64,000 nucleotides of DNA, taken from NCBI GenBank assembly GCA_018105865.1, contig CM030848.1, positions 10,043,801 through 10,107,800 of the forward strand, read 5' to 3'. Made by a program: the position numbers and the translations under genes. The notes below the pieces were generated by a model. It searched no databases. It had not been told where the DNA came from and saw only the letters and a list, made by a program, of their open reading frames with translations. Below, in pieces: positions 26,201-37,667 of this stretch (position 1 is its first letter; the number at the start of each line of letters is the position of its first letter). Origin of the DNA: Metaphire vulgaris (taxonomy: Eukaryota; Annelida; Clitellata; Crassiclitellata; Megascolecidae).

Positions 26201-29200
26201 TATAATTCCAATATTTCATGAACATTAACAGCAGGAACTAGGATACAAAACACCTATTAAAGCATCATACACAACATCCCTTAAGAAAGGCTGGCTATCC
26301 AGATTTGTTAAGTTGCCAATTTCAAATTTATCTTCATATTAATATAGCCTTATTTTCATTCATGACGATGAGTTGCCCATTTTAAATCTGTCTTCATATT
26401 TATAGCCTTATTTTTATTCCTGACGATGAACACTCTCTTCTATTTACACTATTCTTTGATGTCAAGATATGTTTACCTGTGAGAGGTGCTTCACTAGATT
26501 AAGGCTTCAATTCAGATTTTAACCTTAATCAACAATTCAATTTGAGATTTGATTGTAATAAAAATCCGTGATTTACAGGCCCCAAAAACAGTCACTTGTA
26601 CTTTGCATGACATTGCAAGTATGACAGACACATCAAATGTAGTCATATACTGTATTGTATATGTACACTTTGCATTCTTTATTCACTAAGTTAAACAAAA
26701 GCATTGCAAATTAATGCCCAGACCTGCAAAGTTACATTTGCATAGTAAGACTAAGATTGTAAATGTTACTTAATTGAATCAGATGAAATTATGAAAAATG
26801 ACATTAAAATTCATTTATTATCATATCTCAAACTTTAAATATAATACGTTATTACTTGTCCAATTGTCAGATGACACCCAGGATGTTAACATTCAAACAT
26901 CTCTAATCACAGTGAAAAACTACAGTTTCAAGAAATGGGAATAGAGTAGAGCCGCTTCAGGCGACTGTGAATTGTGAATCAAATACAGCATGCAATAAAT
27001 TCTAACCGACATACAAGCTAGCTACTTGAAGTACCCTAAGTTTTCTCTAGGAATTTCACCAAAGATTAATAATGCTCGATTCTCCAGGGTTAGGGATGTT
27101 TTACTCCTCCCCAGTCAAGAACAAACCTCAGTAAGGATAGAAAAGTTGTGTGATCTTCAGCTGTCTAACTTTCTCCACTAAGGATAAAATTTTTTAGATG
27201 GAGTGTCAAATAATAATGATTGGGATATAGGATAAGAGAGATCTTGAGACAGCAGCATCCCATGCACCAACTGACATCATTACAAAACAGCAAAGACACA
27301 GTGAGAATGTTCAAACCATCTTGCGATGACACTGGTCTCAAGGACCGGAAGGCCACTGAATTTTGACAGCTAAGGACTGCAACGGTGTTTCTGAGGGCTT
27401 CAAGTTCTCTTTCAGACTTTTTATTCTCTCATCAAGACGATCACCTTCTTGCGTAAGTTCTTGTTTTTCAAGTACACTTTTCTGAATATAAAATAATGAA
27501 AACAAGCTCGACTGACTGATTGAACAGGAATTGAACTGCTTGGTATTTGACCTTCTCTAACATTGCTAACAGATCTGAGTTTGACTTTTAAAAACTGTTT
27601 CCTTCTCAAGCACACAAGGAGCATTTATTGAAAATCTCTGACCAAGCAAAAAGAATAAAAGAATTTTTAGGATTTATAGAAAACAATGCCCAAACTGCTC
27701 TTTCATTTTTCTACTCTATGAGCTGGCAGAGGGGCAGAAGATGGCAGAGTGAGTTATGTGCTGGAGCGGTAGGCTGACGGAGTGGGTTCAAGCCCCCATT
27801 AGCACCCCTAGTGCCTTTAACACAGGCAGTAATGCCTCCTAAGCCACTTTAAATCACGCTATGTTTAAGCTCTCTTCAAGGATTATAAATATCTACATAA
27901 TTATCAGTAATTATTGATTCACAATATGATACAGTAAAAATTAAAGCACTTATTATTCACCCATAAGAAGTAAACCAGAAAATTGTTTAGAGTTTCACAA
28001 GAAATACAAACAGAATTTACTAAGAAAAATGTCGAAAGCAGAAAAGCTATGTGCAGTCTTTTTATGCAACAGCCAAGCTGACAAACCACAACAGATTCCA
28101 TATTAAAATAATATAAAGCCATATTTCAAATACATATGCCAGCTAATTTTTACATTCCAATAGCATTTATTTACCATAGTGAAGTAACGAATGGCTTCAT
28201 GATGATCTTCAGTTCTTGCTTTCAACTCAAATATTGACATCTCAAACCTAAAACAAATTAATAGTGATATTATTTGTTATATAAGCATTCAGTCTATTAA
28301 GAATTTGAGAATCTTTGGATATTATTAGTCAGTATATTAAAACAATATTGTTGTCTGTACAACAAAGCTGAGGCTTAGCAAGACCAAAGCAAAATATTCA
28401 ATAGTAGTCACTTAATTTTTAAAAACCAAATTCGTCTCCTTGATATCAGTAAAAGCACTAAATGGTCATTGAAAAAAATAGATATATGCCATTGATGAAG
28501 ACTGGGATAAAAATACTGAAATTAACAGGAATGTGACCTTGGGCTCATGGCATGGAGTCCATATGATGATATTCATATATCGGGCATTTGTGTTCATATG
28601 CATGGGGCAGACATTACCAGTAATATGGTCAGTGCAGCATCTTGGGCTAGTAGCTAGTCAGTAGTAGATCAGTAGCTAGTAGCTGATAATTGGCATTATT
28701 ATCATGGTGCTAAATAATAGAACATATTTTATTTATTTAAGAGAATTGATATTTCTTAGGATAGATCTATATTTATTAGAATGATCTTAATTAAGCATAG
28801 CAAGCATAGAAGAGGTACCGCTGTTTCATCTTTAGTGTCAAAGCAGACTTTGACTGCAACTCATGAAAGATTTTGCCTCTCTCCTTTTCAGACTGTCGGA
28901 CAGCAGCAGAAAGCAGCCTCTGTTTAGACGAAATAACCAGAGAGCGATCCACAAAAGCCGATTCAAGGGTAATTCGTTTCTTCTCCAGTTGAAATACTCC
29001 GGATACTTTGTTGCTCAGAGTCTTACATAAGTGCTCAGCTCTCACTTTCAGCAGATTGTGATCAGCCATCAAATCCTAAAAGATTTTATTCAATGGTAGT
29101 TTTAGAGCAATCATTTGATTCCTTTAGCATAAAACACTCCATTTATTACTAATTCCAACTGCAGGACATTTCTCATTACAAGAAAAGTTCTCTACTGAAA

Positions 29201-32200
29201 TCTAGTTCTTTCCTCTGTTTACCCCGGTAATTATATAAGTTATACTGTAAAGCAAGTGTCAAGCATTAACAAGGAAATTCTTGAATCTTAAAAATTTTGT
29301 GTAATTTATCCACAAATTAAAGCTAACTTTTCACTACATTCTCATGGATAACTTTGTCATCGATCAGCACAATCTCTGATCCTCAGCAATGAGGATGGAT
29401 AACCATACAATAAACACTGGACACAGCTATAGGGGGCAGAAGATGGCAGAGTGGGTTACGTGCTGGAGCGTCAGGCTGACGGAGCGGGTTCAAGCCCCGT
29501 TAGTGCCCCTAGTGGTTTTCATATAGGCAGTAATGCCTCCTAAGCCACTTTAAATCATACTAAGTTTATACCTGTTTGAGTGAAATTAATCTCGTCAGTT
29601 CCCTTTCATAATGACTAAAAGTGAGCTCAAGGTCAAAGTGCTTCTCTGTCAGGTCATGCTTTTCCGAACTGCAGCGTATAATCAGTGATTGGGTGTGAGA
29701 GAGCTCTTCCTAGAAGACAGAAGTATTTTCAAATTATAGACAAATCACAACATACGATTAAAATAATGAATATAGATAACAGTCAGGATTGCACCTTAAG
29801 GGAAATACAGCTCAGTACTGCACCACCTACTTGACAAGCATGCACCTTCAATTACTAGTACTGTACTGTACGCCTACTTATCACACCTAAAAATCCATAG
29901 TAGAGACATCTAGGATAAAATACTACACTCATTCTTCTCCATCCGATCCATCAGAAGAATTATTGAAATAATCAGACAACAATATAAACATAAAATCCAA
30001 TAAAATATTTAAAATTATGCATAATTATATGGCTAAAATTTAATACTGCATCCACTAATTGGCAAAATCAAACACCCCAAAATGGAAAATCATGCCATCA
30101 GATATCTGATATGCTGATAGTCACTTTTGTTGCACGATCACTCTTTGTTATAACAACTCATATGGTGATGTCTGTGCTAACTTCACATGCTTTGCTCTGC
30201 TGCAGCAGTTGTGTTCTATGAAGCATATTCGCTGCTCTGTGCCATTTGAATACTAAGGATTGGATACAAAGAACATAATAACAAATGAAGAAGCTAGAGA
30301 GAGAACACTGCAACCGAGCATCATGGAAGTAATCAGAAAGAGAAGATTGAAATGGACTGGACACATACTCAGGATGGAAGAAATAAGAAACTCAAAATGA
30401 ATTTTCAACTACAAACAGAGAGGGAGATCTAAAGGAAGACCAAAAAGACGATGGGTGGACGTATTGGAAGAGGATCTGCACATGGCAGGGCTGAATCTCA
30501 ATGGAAAAACTGACGGAAGACACCGACTGACTTTGGAAGAAATAGTAAAGGACAGAGAACTTTGGAGAGATGTCATGGAGAAGTTGATAGCTGGACACAG
30601 CTGGAGGCTGAAAACCTGACCTGACCTGATGCTATTTGCTGCTTCAACTAATCAAGTGCTAGCGACTGCAACACCTCTTTTGTCTCATTTGCTTGCCTAC
30701 AACTTTACAGCAATGAACAGCTATTTGCTGTTGTGATATGATGCTGGTTCACATACAATTTGATCACATCACATCAACACTGAAGAATTTGCTTACAATA
30801 TTTGCTAATTCAATCCATCAATAAATAAATAAATCAATCAATCAATCAATTACTCAATCAGTCAGTCAGTCAGTCAGTCAATCAATCAATCAATCAAATC
30901 AATCAATCAATCAATCAATCAAATGCTGACCTTTAGAAGCCTCTGCTGTTTTTTGACCAGCATGTGTGTACTGTGCTGCATTTGAAGTTCTTTTTTTAGA
31001 GCACGCACCTTTGCCTCGAGTTCCACTACTTCAGCCTGGTCAATCAGATGTCCTTCCATTCGGTCAATAAGTTTGCTAAGTGCACTACACTTTGACTCCT
31101 GCAAAAACAGAAAACGCAAGGCATTAGTGAAAATCATCCATGATCATCATGTAATGCTACACTGTGTCCATTACTTCCTTAACTGCTACAAATTCACCAA
31201 ATGACAATTAACTACCAGTAATTTTCAGAGAATTAAAATTTAAAATTAAAAACCCATCTTTTTGACCAGGCTTATCCACCATAGACTGTCACCCGTTTGT
31301 CCGGCCGGATACCCTGGATCTTTAGTGGTTTGGATTTGGAGCGCCATCGGTTGATGCTCCTGTGCATTATGAAAGTGGCGCTATAGAAGTTTAAGATTAG
31401 ATTAGATTAGAGAGGCAAACCAAGTGTTTCTACAAATTTAGCTATTCTTTGAAATTTATCAATTAAAGAAATTTGCCAAAAACATTGCAATAATTTTTTA
31501 AAAACACTTTAATCTTTAAAATTCAATACTCATGATGAATAAAAAATTTACATCATTGTACAAAGCTTTTTCGATATTCAAAACAACATCATCAAGGCGC
31601 TTAATTGTGTGAGTTAGTTCTAGACTCTGTCGCTGAAGATTCTAAAAAACAAGTATTCAAAGTTGTTAAACAGCTTTTCACAACTTTGGTAAAATTATAA
31701 CCTTAAACAGCAAACATCATAACATCATTTGCTTTGCAGCACTTTACTCTCATAATTGCTATATTATAAAGGGCTCATATTCAGTACCATATATATATAT
31801 ATATATCATATTAAGATCCTTATCTGTATGTCTCTCTGTCTGTTACCTTCAAGCGTTCTGATTGGTTGACTATTGGTAGACGGTTTAGACCGTTTAGTCC
31901 TTACGTCGCGATGCGTTGGTGGGCGAGCGTTGACTATTGGTAGACGGTTTAGTCCTGACGTCGCGATGCATTGGTGGACGATGTTCGAAGACGATGTTGC
32001 TATTGGTAACAATTGTTCGTAGAATCGTAGTTTAACACGGTTTAGTCGAGTCATTGCAGCGTCAGAGGGGTGAGCGTGCGAAGACGTTGCTATTGGTAAC
32101 AATTGTTCGCAGCCTGAGGTAGTTGCGCAATTTTAACGTACATTTTAACGTACACAAAAAATACGTGTACAGCGTCACAAATGGCCACAGTTGCGTGATT

Positions 32201-35200
32201 TTAACGTACATAGGCCTAATTATTACGTGGCGCAAAGCTTGGCTAGGTGGCGATCATTGAAATGTTGTTCAGCATGAATTCAATGATTGGGTATTAGGTA
32301 TAGGTATTGGATTAGTATTATCCTGCACTGCGAGCGAAGCGAGCATCTTTCTAGTATATATATATATATATATATATATTCTCCAAAATCACACACACAT
32401 GGATTATATCTGTAAGAAACTTATTCGTGACAAGCACAGCATCAAACAGCACACAAACAAGGAATAACACAAATCAACTGAACTAATAAACTAAACACAC
32501 ACTTTACACAGTACAGCCCATCGCTATCTGCCACTGTCACTGCCCATCCCGCCAGCCTCTGTCCTCAAACAAATTCTACCAATACAATCAGCCAAGTACA
32601 GTGGCTTCTTCACATGTTTATTGACAAAGGACGCTTGCCACTTTCTTAACAACAGCATTTATACCTTCCAGTATACTTCACATTGTAGACTGTACCTGTC
32701 TACATGTACAGTGAAGTCCTCCTTCCTGAGTAGAAAGAATGACGAGTTAAGAAAACTATACTATCAACTCCATAACAATAAGCATGGCAAAACTGAACAA
32801 TAGATAGCACTTGAAATACACAACTCGGGCATGTAAACCATAGACATTATGACAGTAGTATGGCTTAATCACATGAAGTGCTTTAACATTTACATGCTAC
32901 ATCGGCGAACCAATCAACCAACTTCTAAAACACCATCGTCATAATGCCTAAGACATCAGAAAATCATACACCAAATACCCAGTAATCATATAACCCAGCA
33001 AATGTTTAGGCATAAAATTGAATCTGTGGCTTACATTAATCTCAGCTGAAATCATCTGTTCTTCCGCAATCATTTCCTGCTTATTGCGCGTTGCTTCGAA
33101 AAGTTGGGAGTCGAGGCGATGATTCTCAACACGCAAAGCTTTTCTGTCCGTAATTGCATTCTTCAATAGCACATCCATATCTTTAACTTTCTCCTCGGCA
33201 CTGCGAGCAGATTTTTGAATCAGTGAAAGCTTCGATTTTAAGCTGCGATAGGCCCTTTCTGTTGCTTCAAGTCTTGAAACAGATTTAACATTGATAAAAC
33301 TTAAACTGGTTTTTATGAAGTGATTGATTCCATGACATTTCAAAGTACTGCTTATAGCATAACAGGAAAATTGATAATACTAGTAATGTCATTCAAAACT
33401 AATGATATGGCTTAAAACAAATAAGAGTTTTAAAACTTTCAAGTCACACCTAAACCATCAATGACAGCCCAATTATTATCTCAGTTCATTAACCCTAGTT
33501 TTACAGATGGGGTATTTTTTATACTCCAAATAAACTTTGGAACCATGCCAACAAATCAGTGATGGTAATATAATCCAGATTTTTAGTGACTTTTCCCAAG
33601 TTTTGCAGCTCTACCAAGAGACAAAATATAAATGCCTCTGTTATGTGGGGGGAAGCACAGACTATTTCTAGCACTGATTATGGTTGGGGTATAAAATTAC
33701 ACCATATTGTTACAATATTGTTATCAGCTTATACTTTGTAATGAATAGAAAACAAAAATATCTGAATGCCAGGGTTAACATATAGTTACATGCAACGGCC
33801 TACTTGGCGTTGCGTGACTGGTCCGGTCAGAACACTGAAGTTCAGAAATGTCGAGCATGGCTCGTACTTGGACAGGTGACCATCACAGGATTGAGCCGTG
33901 GTGCAGAGGTGTAGCGAAGGGGGGGCAGGTGGGGACATATGTCCCCGGGCGCCGAGGTGAGGGTACGCCAAAATCTGGTTTTCGGGGTAAGTTAAACAGT
34001 CAAATACATAATAAATAAGAAGAAACAAGTGCGGCGACCTTTTTTGCTCGTCAGGAGTATAGGGAGAGGGACGCCGAGAGAACGACGTGCCGACCTATTT
34101 TTTGCTCGTCAGCAGAGTTGGGGGTGCCAACGGTACACTTTGCCCCCGGGCGCTGAATACCGTACCCTCGCTACGCCTCTGCCATGGCCCGTGGTGCCAG
34201 CAACCAACCAAGCCGTTCATCACTTAGGCATAAATAAATTGGTAGCAGCATTAAGCTGTGTAGGTAAAGCAAGGTTCTGGAGAAAGCAATGACGAACTAC
34301 TCTAGATTAATTATGTAAGCCACCTGTGTCACTGCTTGACTAGCGCATGGGTGTCAGCAATAGACCCTATGCTCATTCGAATATGGAACAAACTTTACTT
34401 TATTTTACGTGCCATCCATGTTTTATAAAGAGGAAATGTAATAGTTTTTCAACTAACAAAGATGACTTCTTCTTAATTTCACTCTTTAAATCAACAGTTT
34501 GTGATCGAACTAAATTCAGTTTTTCATTTGTTCCAGTGACCACCATTTTCAGCCATTTTAACTGAAATTCAACAGGATAATAAGAGAAACAATGTTCTGG
34601 TGCTCGTGTTATTAGTATCAATTTATTAGCATTTGATTACTGCCATTTTCAAAATGAGGATGAGATTTGAAACTGTTAAACATATCAATGCGATTCAAGT
34701 TGTCAATATTGGCTGCAAGTTTAAATACTCAAAGTCTTCAAGGCATGCATGACCATTATTACTCAACACGACATAATCATAAAACTAATTAATTATTTTG
34801 AAGTATTCACAGCCTGAATACTGTACTCCTGCAGCCTTATGAGTCTTTTGAATAAGCCTAACACAAATGAAGAAGTTAGAGAGATTTTGACTGCAACCAA
34901 ATATCATTGAAGTAATCAGAAAGAGAATGCCAGTAATTAAATGCACTGGACAAATACCATACTCAGAATGGAAGGAATAAGAAATCCAAAACGAATTTTC
35001 AATTACAAGTCAGAAGGTAAAAGATCCAAAGGAAGACCGAAAAGACGATGGGTGGATGGACTGGAAGAGGACATGAACTTGGCAGGACTGAATCTCAATG
35101 GAAAGACTTTCAGAAGACACCGAATGACCTTGGAAGAAATAGCAGAAGACAGAGAACTTTGGATAGATGTTATGGAGAAGTCAATGGCTGGACACAGCTG

Positions 35201-37610
35201 GAGGACGAAGACCTGACCTGACCTGAACACAAATCGCTGAATGCACACAAAATTAGGCAGCATTAGGAATTAAAAGCCCTAATACAATTGTGAATAACAA
35301 CCTCAGCTGTAAGTTCATTCAGAACATTTTCTTGTTTTTGTAGTTCAATTTTCTGGATTCCTGAATTCTTTACAGTGACATCAATTTTCTGCTGGACTGC
35401 AGAGTTACTGTCAACTTGCATTTGATAAAAGCGTTCCTTCTCCCGCCTACGTTTTTCAATTTCTCTAACCACTCCTTTGGCATCCACTATTTGCTAATTG
35501 CATTAAAACAAAAAAAAAACATGAGAAAATTACTAATGAGATCTAGTGCCAATAATCAAGGTAGCCAGCAAACAACTCTTTGCAGTAGTAGGAGCAAAAA
35601 TTCTAACTCTAAAGTGTTATGCCGACTATATTAATAATGCAATCTGTACTGGTGGACCTATAAAGATGCCTAAGCAATCAACTCCCAGACTTGAACTCTG
35701 GATCAACAGCAGCCTGACTCTTGCAAAGCCAATGTAGCACACAGGTAAGACAACAACAAAAATCATACAGGTCATTTACCTGAATGCTATGCTGGATCTG
35801 TGAATCTTGCATTCTCATATGATCCACGGTTTCCTCCAATCTCTTTATAAACCTCCTTTGATCAGAATGTAGCTTGCGAAAATCACCAGCAGTCCTATCA
35901 AGTTCCGTCTAGCAACGGAACAACAGACTAAGCAAGTGCAGGTACATTAATAATGTGACCTCCATCTAGTTACTCAAAACTCTGGCACAGTGCAATAACA
36001 CATTAGCTCACTCAGAGCTTTTAATTCAATTCAGAACTTTCTCCATAATTTATGAATGATGGTTGAAGAAGATAGTAAAGGTGGCTCTTCCATGTAGTGT
36101 GTCAGCTCTGAAACTGGGAGATGTTCCACCAGTCCAGGCTCAACACCTGGGAAGTCGGAGATTTATTTTTCAGGCAGTCAAATGTCTGCCAGCACGGAGT
36201 GAGTGGAAGCCAAAATGGTCTGAGTAATGTATCAAGGTTCACTGTGCTTTGATAAGTTAGTGGCACACAAATACTAACCAAATTCACAAAAAATACATTA
36301 CTGGTACTTTGCATTACAGTACCTTTGGATTTGCATTGGAGTGTTGCTTGAGGTAGAAATGTCAGTTTAAAATATTCTGGTAAAGCAAAATTATTTCAAT
36401 CCAAACACCCTCTGACTGTTAGCTGATCAGTTATCTAAGGAGCAACTTCACAAATCTCTGAAGATAGATCATATTGTTATCAAAAGTAGGATCAAGAAAT
36501 CAAGGCAGTATTCTCACATTCTAAGTATTGGACACACTAAGTGACTCACCTGAATAATATCAAGGATTGATATGCAAATAATACATATGTTAAAGCAATA
36601 TTAGTTAAAATGAGAACTCTCATCCAGATAATAAGCACAGACAATGCATAAAGCTCCATGCACGGTTTTTTTCTTATCTAATTTGTAATCTTTGCTTATA
36701 AAAAATATATTTGCTGTTCCATATAATTCCAGATATTTTAGCATTTCATTCTTGTTTCATACATATATAGTTATATACATATATAAAGTTCATTTACTAG
36801 ATGCAATTATTGCAAATGCGCCTCGGTTGCCAGGTCAAAGATATATGTTTTAAGTCGAGCAAAAAAATGTCACATGTTTCATCATGTACTGTAATGCTGG
36901 AAACTGCAAAACTCAGAAAAGAATTCTCAAGACTGGAAAACCACAAGTTCAATATTAATTGACAAACCAGTAAAAATTAAATTTTACTTAAAGTCACTGA
37001 CTGAACATTTTGAAGATAAATTCTGACGAATCCTAACCTCTGACAACAAGAACTCATTTTTCTCTCGTTCCAAAGACTTTTGAAGGTCGCACAGCTTGTT
37101 CATCATTAGGTCCATCTTAAGTTCCAATTGCTATATTTAGAAGATGAAAGCTTGCATCAGAAATGACTAAACTGACTATAGCATGATTTAAAGTGGCTTA
37201 TGAAACATTACTGCTTGTGTGAAAGCCACCTTGGCCGCTAATTGAACCTCGCTTCATCAGTCTATCGCTCCAGCGTGAAACTCCTGCCATCTTCCACCAA
37301 AATACCCAATTATTATACTGCAAGTCTTCTACTTTAATCAATCATCAACATCTATCTGATCTAGAATCATGTTGATAGGAAATACCAATGAAATTCAATA
37401 TGAACAATGAAATACTGACTAATGAATTGTCAACTGTACATGGAAAAACACACGAAAGAAGCAAAGAAAGTGCATTCGATACAAAGAATATACTATTCAA
37501 TCACATATTCATGAAAAGAATTATGCTATTATTACCATCAAATCTAATTTTACTGCCTAAATGAAACTTGACACAACTTCTAAACAAATTCATATCAAAA
37601 ATGCACTTGG

Positions 37611-37667
<57 letters not shown>

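Noticed and set aside
27061..27180. Alternative CCDC39 exon with a strong polypyrimidine acceptor (…tttatccttag)
   Set aside because: Every frame that could join the neighbouring exons meets a stop before the next donor.
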